DNA from: Ashinkailepas kermadecensis
Lineage: Eukaryota > Arthropoda > Thecostraca > Neolepadidae
Length of the DNA stretch: 64,000 nt
Assembly (NCBI GenBank): GCA_034440615.1
Contig: JAOTOM010003941.1
Span: 62,001 to 126,000 of the forward strand
Direction: 5' to 3'
In this document: positions 34,646 to 46,500 of the stretch, piece after piece
How the letters are laid out: the number at the start of each line of letters is the position of its first letter
How positions within the stretch are numbered: the stretch's first letter is position 1
The notes under the pieces: model-generated
Told to the model about the DNA's origin: nothing
What the model saw: the letters and a program-made list of their open reading frames with translations, nothing else
The model's database searches: none
Position numbers and translations under genes: made by a program

Positions 34646-37048
34646 CCACATCAATACGGCATTGGTGGTGGCTGGTGTTTGTTGAAGGCCACATAGCTTA
34701 AAGCTGATCTGGGTCGGGGCTAGTTTGCGGTGTTTGCTGGAAACCACAGAGCTCAGAGCTGTTGTGAGCCTTTGCTAGTGTAATCCAAATTCCACCTGTC
34801 TCGGTAGAATCGGGACTGTCTGGCACCGCACTTAAATCGGTGGTCCGGCTTGCAAATTGACCTTCAGGAAAACAATGGTTGCCAACCGAACTGGCGCCAC
34901 TTTTTAGGAGCCTGGGTGCCACCTGCTCCGAGTCAGTTTAAATTAGTGTATCTACAGTCCAGTGCTGATGCCGGGCTGCCATGCAAGTGTGTCCTGCAGA
35001 CCCAGACAGTGCTGCGCTGACATCGGTCTTAAAACTGTCTGCTGAAGTCAGGCGCTTGAACAGTAGGAACACTGTCCTTTAGATCACCCCATTTGCCAAC
35101 ATACGTGGAGGTCGTCTCCATTGTCTACTCCTCCTGACTATTTTCCTGGACGAAAGGCTAAAATTAAGCAATGCTGCGCTTGGCCCTCACGAAACATTTG
35201 CTACACTCAGACTGCATCGATTGGCACTTGAAAATCGACCTTTGAACCTGACATGCCACCAACTGCCTGTGTCAAAAATAACGCCCAGCCGGTGTGGTTT
35301 CGCCCTGGGTCTATGCGCCAATAGCAGGAGATCCGCCCTGAACGTATGCTTCACTAGTAGGAGGTCCGCCCTGGAGGTAGGTGCCAATAGCAGGAGGTCC
35401 GTCCTGGACGTAGATGTCAATAGCAAGAGCTCCGTCTTGGACTTAGGTGTCAACAGCAGGAGATCCGCCCTGGACGTAGGTGTTAATAGCAGGAGATCCA
35501 CCCTGGACGTAGGTGCCACGATCAAAATATTCGCCACGTGTGCAAGTATCGATAGCAGGAGATAAACGTTTTTCTCCAATTTTGTCCACCTCGAGTAGTC
35601 GCCTGGTTGGAGTGCTGTCCTGGATTGGTATTCCCTGACGTGGCTGGACAGGGATCAAATGGCGCCCGCATTTAGCCCCCTCCCCCCTCCGATCGAGAGG
35701 GTTAGCTGATAATTGACCCGTAAGGCCAGGAATGCAACAACGAAGTGACCATGACCGAGCACCGATGGGTACGGTTGCTCTGATTTCAGTTCTCCCATTA
35801 AGTGGAACGTCCACGATCGCAGATCGTGGTGCGGAGTTGACGCAGCAAGCTCTTCATAACACAGGAATCTGTTCCGTGAAGCCATTCTGACCAGCTATCG
35901 GATTATTCTTAAATTAGTAAATCAACATTCTTTACACACTATGCGGAGTTAAATTGGCATTACGCATTGTAATCTCAAATACCCCTACAGGTGCAATTTT
36001 TCATCTGTCTGATAAGATATGAGCAATGTAAGCTAATTGCTCCCGCACGCTACAGGAGGAGAACACTTGCATTCTACACCTTTAATGAAGCTCCCGGGAA
36101 AACTCACCACCATCAATATGCAGCTGCAGAACCAAGCCATCTAACTGCCAGTGCGTTTCTGAGTCGTAACGTCGACCAGAAGTGGAAAGTGTCGGTTATG
36201 ACACAGACACCAACCTTGCTCTATGACTGGCTCACGTGGTAGCTAACTAGCTCATGTGCCTGGCTCATGAGTAGCTCACATGGACTTGCGAACAGATGAA
36301 CCCTCCCGCAAAAACCCACCTCACACCGGCGTTAATTCTTGAGGGTTTGCTTCTGGTGCGGAATTGAAGTCTCTCAGACCTCTCAGGATCATTTGATTGG
36401 ACATTGTTCTGCGGCAGGGAACTTGCGGACGAACAGCAACTGTGCTCTACTTGCAGCCTGTGAAAACACACCTTACTGCATCAAAATTTCGTGGAAGTGC
36501 AGGAAGTTGAAAAATAAGTGGTGTTAATTTCGACAATTCAGCATAGTGCATTCAAATTTTGATGGGTGTTCCATATTCGGCCGAGGAGCCAGATTACGGG
36601 AAAAAGCATCCCGAATTTTGGCATATCGACACCGACAAAAATAAATTGGCTTCACACGAAATTGGCTGTAATCTAGCCGAAATATGGCTCACGTACCCAA
36701 TATGGTACACGTATCTCAAACTTCCATGCACTATGCCATACTGTGGAATTGGCATATAAGCTACGGTACGTCCACGGTGCCCTGTTTGTGTCACATTCTT
36801 CCCACTTTTGCACCCTCGATATAGCCAGTCAGCGCGGCCCGCTTCATCGCACTGGCACTGACCACGCAGTCGCCCAGTCTCAGAACACACAGATGACGTG
36901 GCATAATGACATGGCCACATGTCCGACGGCTGGTCGACTAGCCCTCGGCCGGTGGCAGCCGGGCCGTCACCGACTAAGTTCCGCGACAGAACCTTCTACT
37001 CAAGCAGCAAATGCCTATAAATACGGTATAAACTCTGAATAAATACGG
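34646..37048 (+). other. PAN 5 intron, first part
   Basis: No exon recognised. A minisatellite lies at 35,305-35,565 and the remainder is unique sequence. Confidence 0.5.
35305..35565. repeat. 33-bp minisatellite (AGCAGGAGATCCGCCCTGGA), about 7 units
   Basis: Units of AATAGCAGGAGGTCCGCCCT plus GGACGTAGGTGTC. The 33-bp period keeps frames open on both strands (Asn-Ser-Arg-Arg-Ser-style repeats), but there is no sign of a real gene. Confidence 0.85.
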
Positions 37049-37229
37049 GGGGACGAGTGGTCTTGGGGTAAGATGCTCGTCTCATAATCGAAAGGTTGTG
37101 GGTTCGAGTCTCACCTGTCGCTACTCTTCGCCCGCGACCAATCGACGTGAGAGATTGGCGACGCTACATGACTCAACGGTCGACGTGTCGTAAAAACCAA
37201 TAACCAACCAACCAACTGAATAAATACGG
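37035..37229 (+). mobile_element. tRNA-derived SINE with perfect 14-bp target-site duplication
   Basis: Body 37049-37215. The head is tRNA-like: an A-box region GTGGTCTTGGGGTAAG, a CTCATAA loop with CAT anticodon (elongator Met type), and the B box GGTTCGAGTCTC. A conserved-looking body follows (GACGTGAGAGATTGGCGACG) and then the tail ACCAATAACCAACCAACCAA. CTGAATAAATACGG flanks it exactly at 37035-37048 and 37216-37229. The acceptor stem is not intact, so this is not a working tRNA. Confidence 0.88.
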
Positions 37230-37679
37230 TGTCAAAAGCTGCCAAAATGAATTAAAAGAGCTGGTCTAATTTTTCGTGAAGGAATTGGGACCTCAAATAT
37301 TGTAGAAAAACGCTATCAAGATTTCAAAAACGTGATGATCGGATTCAACCGGGTTGGCCCGGGCTGGGAGGGGTTGGCCCGGATCGAACCTAGTGCCCCG
37401 GACTGGGAGGGGTTTGTCCTGATGCCCCAGACTGGGAGGGGTTGGCCCTGGCTGAGCCCAGTGTTTGCGCTTATTCCATGATTTTCGGACATGCCATTCT
37501 AAAGTTAGAGACCTCTGAGATCTGAGCTGAACTGAGATCTGTGCAAGTCAAGCAAGGTTCTTCCGCAGTCTACAAACAAGGTTTTCTTCCGCAGTCAAGC
37601 AAGGTTCTTTCATTACACATTTGATCCGCTCTGTTGGTGAAGTATAAACAACTGCATCTGACGGCCTATTTCACGTCAC

Positions 37680-37880
37680 CCCATGCCGTAACCGGGGCCA
37701 GTCCGTGGGCCGTGTGTAGCAGTTTATTTTCGCTGGGCCATAGCCGACCGAGGCCCGTCCGCCGGCCGTGTGTGGCAGTTTATTTTCGCTCGGCCACACG
37801 CCGACCGAGGTCCGTCCGCCGGCCGTGTGTGGCAGTTTATTTTCGCTCGGCCACACGCCGACCGAGGCCCGGCTCGTGGC
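37680..37880. repeat. 57-bp minisatellite (about 3 units)
   Basis: Three copies of GTGTGTGGCAGTTTATTTTC followed by GCTCGGCCACACGCCGACCG and GGCCCGTCCGCCGGCC. A multiple of three, so frames stay open. Confidence 0.88.
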
Positions 37881-37999
37881 GAGCGCCGTGCACCCGGTGA
37901 CGTCACACCTCGGCTCATTGTTCACCTCTAATGATATCCGCCGGCGCGTTGTTTGCCGCCGCGCGCCGGCGTCGGGTCGTCACAAATGGACGCCAAACA

Positions 38000-38620
38000 A
38001 GTGCCGTGCACGCTCACCACAGCACGCACCTCCTTGGAGGGGGGGGGGGCGTCTCGGCGCCGCCCCGACGTGGCGTCACTGTCCGACACTGACAGCGCTC
38101 GATGATATAGGGGGGGGTGACCTGTGTCCACAAAGTGCCGAAGCACCGCCAGGCTGAAATTGAAGACATTCACACTGCAAGACGAGCAATGTTCCCCACC
38201 GAGCGGGAAGTGCGCCGCCACGCGCCCACGCATGCTTGCGGCTGTCGTTCCGCCTTCATGTGCACGGAGACGAGGCGGAGCGACAGGTGATGAATTCAGG
38301 CCGCACGAGCTGCAATTGTCCACCTGGCTAAGAGAATGGTTGCGCGCTGACGACGCCGGAAAGTGTTCAGGGTCAGACGTACCTGTGAGCCGGATTGCTG
38401 AACTAGCAGAGAAGCTGGCTGCACTCGCCCTGACGTCTTGCCCTGTGTACCTGTGCGGACAATGGTGCCGGTGCGCCGGCCACCGCATTGTTGCTCGCCA
38501 GCACAAAGCGAGGGATTTGGCTGCAAAAACGTACCCCTGGTTAACTGCACACCTTGCGGCCATGAGCATCGCAAGGATGTTGCTGGATGATGGAAAGTAA
38601 CCTTGAGCAGCTGGCTGGGC
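38000..38620. other. GC-rich block with opposed open frames, function unknown
   Basis: Open frames of 158 codons (plus, 38,127-38,600) and 213 codons (minus) overlap here. The plus frame has PHELQLSTWLREWL and a Cys-rich stretch CPVYLCGQWCRCAGH; the minus frame is Ser/Ala/Arg-rich. Neither has a recognised domain, and high GC alone lengthens open frames. It could be a transposon remnant or an unrecognised exon. Confidence 0.3.
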
Positions 38621-39219
38621 CGGTAATAGTTACCCAGAACGAGAGAATTGGTAGCCGTTTCTGGCACGTTTTTCCGGATTTTTTTTAGTGGGGTGCATTA
38701 TTCATTTGGAATTTGGGATGAGTTGGGTAGCAATGTGGTTGAGCTCATATAATAATGTCTACGTTTACTTCTCAATTGCTTGTTGACCGTCACACTATGA
38801 TGTTCTTCGACACGTTTCAAACATGTTTTTAGTGCAATTCAACACTTTTTCGTAGATTTCAAGCCATAGGTGTATACTTGCTGCATGCCACTTTGTGCGC
38901 TAGATCAAATGTTGGGCACCAATAAGTCGTCTTTTTGGCCGAATCATGGTTGCTATGTTGGGCGGATAATGGGCACCTTGTTTGACGGATCACGGGCGCT
39001 TTGTTGGGCGGATCACGGGCAAGGCAGAGTAAGTGGCATCTCCTTAGGAAGTGCATTGAATTGCTTCTTGAAGCATTTAAATAGCCTCATTGAAATGGCC
39101 TTGCAAGATTTCGCAATTCAATGTAATGCCGTTGGTGACCCCTCCCCCTATTCCCCTCCCCACTGCACAGTAGCCGGCACCCACCTATGTAACCCAGTTC
39201 ACGTATTCTCGCGGACAGA

Positions 39220-39560
39220 GCTGTAATTGGCGGTGTGCTATGCACGTAAATGGGCCAGCGCGCGGGGCGGGGCTGGCGGCGGCCCGGTCCCGGTGTGAGG
39301 TGCGGCGGTGGTCGTCCCCTCCCCACCCGCCTCGGCGTGCCGCAGCGGCAGCGGCATGTGGTGCAGCGGAGGCACCGTTTGGCGGACTTCCGGCACATGA
39401 GCCGGTGGTACACACAGAGTGTCGGCTGGCTGAGCTGCAGTGCCAGTGGCCCGGCTACCGTGCAGCAGCGCCAGGGCCACCGTGGCGCACGTCTGTACCG
39501 AGACGCTGCAAACACGGCGCAGCGAGCAGTACAGCGCAAACAAACTGCTGCTCGGTGTCG
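39220..39560. other. GC-rich island without recognised gene
   Basis: Strongly GC- and CpG-rich. Several frames are open for 76-169 codons on both strands, none with the PAN cysteine spacing or another known domain. It may be a regulatory CpG island or relic exon. Confidence 0.3.
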
Positions 39561-39649
39561 AAGAATGTGCCCTCTGTTTTTGTTGATTACCCACAATGGT
39601 TTAAGGCAGGGGCGACTGTTTTTGAATTGTGAACCTAAGTGTTCCCATA

Positions 39650-40035
39650 TTTAGTGCATGCACTTGTGCCTTTTCTTCGTGAAGCCGATTGCGCCGGGCC
39701 GCCCGCTCGGCCAGTCGGGCGGGGGGCCCGGTTCCGGTAACTGGAACCGGTAACTGACCTTATAAAGTGCCGATATATAAGTGACCTGTGATCAAATGCC
39801 GCATCTATCATCTTTATCGCATCATTAGACAAGTCCAAAACATCATTGAAGCCCACTTTGGAGCATTTAAACACAATCGTTGCAATACATAACAATGTCA
39901 AGCCACGCAATCCAAAGCAAACAAAATGTAACATATTTGACCTCATTTTACCTGGAAGGTATTAACCTAAAGTCATGAAATTTACACTCAATATAATTAT
40001 CCACCGTACCCATCTACACTGAACATTTTGTTACT
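39650..40035 (+). mobile_element. TTAA-type MITE, copy 3 (fragment)
   Basis: Matches the middle of copy 1 (10,350-10,740): the palindromic GCCGATTGCGCCG and CAGTCGGGCGG segment, GGAGCATTTAAACACAATC and GGTCATGAAATTT-like stretches appear in the same order. Both terminal repeats are missing. It is more diverged than copies 1 and 2. Confidence 0.75.
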
Positions 40036-40349
40036 CTAGATTTAATGCCACAGCGTAAAAATGTGAATTTTCAACGGATTATGTCAACCTGGAAATCAAA
40101 CTGGCTGTTCTCCCATGCTTCAATTTCAGCGTCACTGAATGGGAGGGGATGGGAGACACCACAGGATTCACTGTGGGAACTGAAGCCGCGCAATTTCCGT
40201 GCTAAAACAATCCAAGTTTCGTTTTCCTCCCATGATGTCGCGAACGAATTGCCAACGGCAGTGCTCGTTTTGGCTGTTGACGTATGAGCACCCAACGCCG
40301 GCCTTCATTTTGCAAGCTGGAAATGAGCGGGCTCATTGACCGCCAAAGT

Positions 40350-41262
40350 GTGGAGCCCGCCGGCCGGTCTGTCGGCGGTGGGCGAGCGACGGTCACGGGC
40401 CGGATTGTCGGCAGTGGGCGAGCGACGGTCATGGGTCGGCCTGTCGGCGGTGGGCGAGCGACGGTCACGGGCCGGACTGTCGGCAGTGGGCAAGCGACGG
40501 TCATGGGCCGGCCTGTCGGCGGTGGGCGAGCGACGGTCACGAGCCGGACTGTCGGCGGTGGGCGAGCGACGGTCACGGGCGAGACTGTCGGCAGTGGGCG
40601 AGCGACGGTCACGGGCGAGACTGTCTGCGGTGGGCGAGCGACGGTCATGGGCCGGCCTGTCGGCGGTGGGCGAGCGACGGTCACGAGCCGGACTGTCGGC
40701 GGTGGGCGAGCGACGGTCACGGGCGAGACTGTCGGCAGTGGGCGAGCGACGGTCACGGGCGAGACTGTCTGCGGTGGGCGAGCGACGGTCACGGGCCGGA
40801 CTGTCGGCGGTGGGCGAGCGACGGTCACGGGCCGGACTGTCGGCAGTGGGCGAGCGACGGTCACGGGCCGGACTGTCGGCAGTGGGCGAGCGAGGTCACG
40901 GGCGAGACTGTCTGCGGTGGGCGAGCGACGGTCACAGGCCGGACTGTCGGCGGTGGGCGAGCGACGGTCACGGGCCGGACTGTCGGCGGTGGGCGAGCGA
41001 CGGCCACGGGCGAGACTGTCTGCGGTGGGCGAGCGACGGTCACGGGCCGGACTGTCGGCGGTGGGCGAGCGACGGTCACGGGCCGGACTGTCGGCGGTGG
41101 GCGAGCGACGGTCACGGGCGAGACTGTCTGCGGTGGGCGAGCGACGGTCACGGGCCGGACTGTCGGCAGTGGGCGAGCGACGGTCACGGGCGAGACTGTC
41201 TGCGGTGGGCGAGCGACGGTCACGGGCCGGACTGTCGGCGGTGGGCGAGCGACGGCCGCCGG
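40350..41262. repeat. 36-bp minisatellite (GGTGGGCGAGCGACGGTCAC), about 25 units
   Basis: Units of GCCGGACTGTCGGCGGTGGG plus CGAGCGACGGTCACGG, with a few variant types (GGGCGAGACTGTCTGC) distributed in a higher-order pattern. Thirty-six bases equal 12 codons, so several frames on both strands stay open (up to 499 codons). The array lies inside the intron between the PAN 5 halves. Confidence 0.95.
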
Positions 41263-42253
41263 CCCGCCGGGAGGACATTATATCGGATAATACTCCAGTG
41301 GGGCGGCAGCTAACATTGGACCTGCCATGGAATCGTCAACGTATGAGTGCCAGGTACACACAGATATGTGTATCAGATTCTGCACATGCAGGCAGGCAGA
41401 CAGGTAGCGGGCACCAGGAAATGGATGCATGCTGCAAAAAGCGCTCCATTTTGAACAATTCAGTCGGTGATACCAGAGTTGAGTCAAGGGCAGGTGACAT
41501 GCAGGATGCTGATCGCCAATACCGGTACCACGCACCTGTAGCAAAGACACCACGAACACCGACAGCAAAGACAAAGCTTTATCATCTTCACTCGTTGAAT
41601 TCGCTTGATCCCGATTTGTACCGTCTGAATGCCTATTATGGAAGAGCAACGTCTTTACACAAGCTGTCTTCTAACAAAATTCGGTTGAGTTCGGAAAATA
41701 ATCAGGAGATTTCATCAAATTCCACCGACACAGAATGCGTTCCTATTTTGTTATTGGTTATCGCTTGTCCGAGATTGGCGTAGCCGATAATGACCAGCTA
41801 GGTCATTGTGGTTGTATGGATCTCCGTTTCTTTTACCGATGCTAACTGAATACGAAACTTTTCCAATATTTGCGATGCAGATTTTGAAATAGGGTTGGGA
41901 TGTTCCCTCGGGAAAGTTAGTCGCATAAGCATTATCATGAAGTGGTTCAATGAAGTATTATGATCATCACGGACGTCACGGATCAACATATACTCATGCA
42001 TGGTAAATGTCCCCTTGTGCTAAAGGGCGAGATTCGACTTAACACATGCATAACTATAGCTAGCCGCTGACGTGGCCGAACGCTGACGCCGTGGGACGAT
42101 TTGGCACATTCTGACCTGAAGTGATGTGGCATTTATATGTGACCTGGATGGCTAGCATACACTGCCGTGGCGTGAATGGGCTGGCGAGTTCTGACGTGAC
42201 GTGGTGAGGGCGTTTTCGCACGCCGTGGCTTTGACCTGCTGTGTTCCGAACAG
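41263..42253 (+). other. Last part of the PAN 5 intron
   Basis: Unique sequence with no exon recognised. It ends in the acceptor TGTGTTCCGAACAG. Confidence 0.5.
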
Positions 42254-42408
42254 GGACACCTACAGCCGCACCGAGAGCTGCCTGCTGAGCAGCGAGCGCG
42301 GCCACGGCGTCAGCACGCTCGTGCTCACCATGCTGCCCGGCTGGAGCGTGTTCGAGCTGGAGTCGAGCTCCAGCCAGTGCGCCGGGGCTGGCCCCGCGCC
42401 GGGCTCCG
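42254..42408 (+). CDS. PAN domain 5, B exon (Cys 5-6)
   Basis: G completes Arg with PAN 5A, then DTYSRTESCLLSSERG with Cys 5 at codon 9, a hydrophobic stretch VSTLVLTMLPGWSVFELE, and Cys 6 at codon 42 (SSSSQCAG), followed by a short Gly/Pro linker. Phase-1 end at TCCG|GTGGTT, a weak donor; the frame stays open to 42,875 and another phase-1 site lies downstream (AAAG|GTCAGA near 42,466), so the 3' boundary is uncertain. The exon is about 8 kb from its A half, and the segment before Cys 6 differs most from the other B exons. Confidence 0.7.
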
Positions 42409-42595
42409 GTGGTTGGCCTGGACAGCGGCCGGGCTCGCCCTCAGGCGTCGGTCATCAAACCAAAGGTCAGACCACTCGGCCGGCAGCGGCCAGTACCTCA
42501 GCGGCCGGGCTCGCCCTCAGGCGTCGGTCATCACACCACAGGTCAGACCACTCGGTTGGTAGTGGCCAATACCTCAGCGGCCGGGCAGCCGCGGG
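42409..42595 (+). repeat. ~76-bp repeat after PAN 5B (2-3 units)
   Basis: AGCGGCCGGGCTCGCCCTCA GGCGTCGGTCATCA occurs twice (about 42,423 and 42,500) and partially a third time (GCGGCCGGGCAGCC near 42,577). Its GGCCGGGCTC resembles the exon end GCGCCGGGCTCC, but the match is short. Confidence 0.75.
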
Positions 42596-42724
42596 AGCCA
42601 CAGAGGAGCACTTGTCACTTGCCACCCCCCCTCCCCCCGAGAAAAACGGCATTGGCCTTCTAGGGGAAGAAATAACTTCAGAGTCGCCTTTGTCTCGGCT
42701 ATTCGGAGATCGTTCCTTCGTCCT

Positions 42725-43545
42725 GCTAACACACTCAGTTAGTGTCAGCACACTCAGTCAGCATCAGCACACTCAATCAGCGTCAGCACACTCAGTTAGT
42801 GTCAGCACACTCAGTCAGCGTCAGCACACTCAGTCAGCGTCAGCACACTCAGTCCGCGTCAGAACACTCAATTAGTGTCAGCACACTCAGTCAGCGTCAG
42901 CACACTCAATTAGTGTCAGCACACTCAGTCAGCATCAGCACACTTAATCAGCGTCAGCACACTCAGTTAGTGTCAGCACACTCAGTCAGCGTCAGCACAC
43001 TCAGTCAGCGTCAGCACACTCAGTTAGTGTCAGCACACTCAGTCAGCGTCAGTACACTCAGTCAGCATCAGCACACTCAGTCCGCGTCAGAACAGAACAC
43101 TGGGTTAACGTCAGTACACTCGGTTAGCGTCAGCACATTCAGTCAACGTCAGTACACTCGGTCAGCGTCAACACACTCAGTTAGCGTCAGTACACCCGGT
43201 TAGCGTCAACACACTCAGTTAGCGTCAGTACACCCGGTCAGCGTCAACACACTCAGTTAGCGTCAGTACACCCGGTTAGCGTCAACACACTCAGTTAGCG
43301 TCAGTACACCCGGTTAGCGCCAGCACACGTAATTAGCGTTAGCACACTCAGTTAGTGTCAGCACACTTAGTTATCGTCAGCACACTCAGTTGGTGGCAGC
43401 ACGCTACATTAGCGTCAGCACACTAAATTGACGTCAGCATACTCAGTTAGTGTCAGCACACTTAACGTCAGCGCGCTCAGTTAGCGTCAGCACACTCAGT
43501 TATCGCTAGCACACTCGGTCAGCGTCAGCACACTCAGTGTAGGAA
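42725..43545. repeat. 19-bp minisatellite (CACACTCAGTTAGCGTCAG), about 42 units
   Basis: Units of CACACTCAGT plus TAGTGTCAG or CAGCGTCAG, more divergent to the right (TACACCCGGTTAGCGTCAA). GCGTCAGCACACTC resembles GCGTCAGCACGCTC inside the PAN 5B exon (one mismatch in 14), which may be coincidence. Confidence 0.92.
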
Positions 43546-46500
43546 AGTTGTGTTACAATTTGGAGCCCCAGAGCTTCTCGTGACTTGTGTGATAGTCTAG
43601 GGAAACCTCGTCTGGTCTGTACCGCGGATGTTTGGTTTAAAAGAACTGCTGCTCTCTGCTTTCTCTTCACTGGACTTTCAAATAGCAACGGACGTCGGCC
43701 GAACGCGTACCCGGCTGCCGACGTAAGCTCAAAGTGACTTTCTGCTCAAAGCAGCGTGACAGTTCACCCTCGTCGACAACTCCTCACCGGCTCCCTGAGC
43801 GTTGGGGGCCTCCTCGCCTCACTGACCGGCGTCCGCACCATGTAACCCGCGACACCCGGCGGAAGTTACGAGGTGCCGTCGGCCGGCCGACGGCCAGCCA
43901 TCGGCACATAGACGCGCAACATCAGCAGCTGAGCGCGTCATACCAGCTACTGCGATGTGGTGGCACAGCGGCTGGCAAGTTCAGACATACACAGCTATGA
44001 CTTGGCTACCAGATTTGATGCCAATGCTACTGCTAGAATCTAACCTTTTCCCTGAGGCAAGAGTCAGGAGCGTACCCAGTGAGCCATGGTCTGGAGCTTT
44101 CTCAGTCAGCCATAGGTGAGGAGTGTACTATGCTATTTGTTTGTCTCATTTTATTTGACCTATCCGTGCAATCATCACGAACCTTCCCGACTGGCTGCGA
44201 CATGGCTGGAGATCTCGGGTGGGTAGGGCGGTTAGGACCCCCTGATTTGGTGCCCTGCCAATGTTAATTTGCCATTTTCCCTATTCAATCTGAAAACAAG
44301 GACATGGACCACCTGGCTTCGCGAGAGATCTCCAGCCCTGGTCCGCGATGTCGGCACTAGCAACTAGAACATAGAGGCAATTTCCGCCGTACCTCCACTA
44401 TCCACGCTTGTTCCTTTTCTACTTCGTTCACAATTTTTGCGATGTTTACACTACTCAGCATTTGAAGAGTTTCCTTATAATCATCGCGCACAAAGATCCT
44501 GAGTATGTGGCCGGGGACATCGGTGGGTGATCAATGTACATCAGAAACGAGAACACATGGTGGAAGAGAAATTGGGAAGCGATTAAATATACCTAGCTAC
44601 GGGGACGCCTAATTTTGTCAGGCTAAGCCACGTGATGTGAAAATACTAGGTCAAATTTACGATGTTAGAATATAAAATAGCGCATGCCTATCAAACAAAT
44701 ATTCATGATTCTACAGCACATGACATTATCCGGGACCTAAGCGTACTTCCAGACCTCAGACCACGAACACATAGCGTATTTAGTGAAATAGTGTAATGCC
44801 GAAATGCTATCAGGAGCTCAGAAAAATAAGACTTAATTGCGTATTGAAGGTGAACACCTCGTAAGACGTCAGGTCACGTAAACGCATCACGTAATGGCGA
44901 TTAACTTCAATGGAGCGTGTCCGGTATGCGGAACAGTACGAGAGCAGCCGGATACAAATGAGGACAAAGGTCATGCTTGAAATTATTTTGCGGCAACGTA
45001 CCTTCCTGTTAAACGTTCTCAACTAAGAGCGCGCGGAGCGCCCTCCAAGACCTTTTCTGTCCCACCACCTAAATGGGCATGCATAATAGATAAGGAATTC
45101 GAGGTAGGTTGAGCCGATTTTTACTCGTCAGGGCCTTGAGCGCATGCAGTGAGACATACTTGTTATTTGTGGCATATTCTGAAGGGGTGATTGGGTATAA
45201 GTGAGTCACATCAATGTTTTTGTTGAATTAAATTAGTGATATTTTTTTCCGGACGTGCCGACCGCATCTCAGCTTACCCAGGCGTGGGGTAATTTGATCC
45301 TAGTGGTGTGGTAAGTTGATCACATGCCTTATTTATGTAATCAATTGCCATGGCGACCACTGGAGAGGGTTGATTTTAGTGTTGCTGGTTTATATTGTCA
45401 TTTTTGTCACCTCACATGCATTGCTGGACAAGCATGAAGCAAGCAGATAATGCCACGTAATGAACTTGGACCTATATTTTCACCTCCTATTTCTCTAGTA
45501 TTGTCACACCATAACTCGCATCTGCTGAACGCCGATAGGCTGAACAGCAATTGTACACCTCTTCATTTCATGTTCCATGGGAAAGAAAAACGCAAGCAAC
45601 ATGTAGCATATTAATAGAACACGGCTCATCTTGCCCAGATTGCGATTGCTCAACTAGCCTCATACCTACCTCACTTCAAATAAAATATGACTGTCCATCC
45701 CCTGATCGTCTGACGCCAAAACGGCCCGGATGATTTTCAAGACAAAACGCATGCTTGCAATTTTGTACTGTGTCCCGAAACTTATGAATTGTGAATTAAG
45801 AAAAGAATAACATTTTCAAGTCAATGAAAAACTACTCTCGACTTTGAAACACAATTGAGTCCAAGGCTCACCAGACATCTGCCACTCCCGACCCCCGTCC
45901 AACCAAATATGAAGGCTTTCTTTGAGGTGTCGGCAGATGGCGTATCGGTTCTCATTATGTCATTGAAGCTGAGATAACGGGGTGGCTGAACTTACCTGGG
46001 GCTGAACTACCCTCATTTTCTTCCATGTGTGTACATGCCACTAGATAAAACAGAGTTGTAGCATCTCAACTATAATGGTATAATAATAACCACGACAAAC
46101 AGGATTGTGAGATTCCATCCGCCCTTGCAATGCCAAATAGACTGCTGCATGCTTTAAAATAATTCTCATTTCGCTTTGCTCACCAATTTATATCAGGTTA
46201 TTAGACGCAAATGAAATATATCATGGCAAGGTGCACATTATTTAATTTGAAGTATGCTGTCTTGACACTGAACTTAGCCGCATAGTTGTATGCATCGTCT
46301 GGGGAAAGGTTTGAAGTATATGTCCCACAATCCCACCCCACCCCCGCCTTTGCTTTTTTCAGCATCTCCCTTCCAATGACTCAATTTCAATGTCTTTGAA
46401 ACCTGGATTTGTCACCTTGCCATTTTTTCATTATGCATTTTCACTGAGTTCCAACCATAATTTCCTCAAAATGTGCTCCTTCTTGATTTTATTCTGCAGC

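Noticed and set aside
37049..37120. Functional tRNA-Met gene
   Set aside because: Acceptor stem does not pair, and the SINE body, tail and target-site duplication show a retroposon.
39240..39654. GC-rich frame with ECRLAELQCQWPGY as another PAN A exon
   Set aside because: No CxxxC motif at the fixed 26-residue distance from a first cysteine, and no acceptor in the right phase.
40284..41783. 499-codon open frame and several others of 120-358 codons on both strands
   Set aside because: Produced by the 36-bp array (12 codons per unit), which keeps frames open on both strands at once; it lies in the PAN 5 intron and has no domain.
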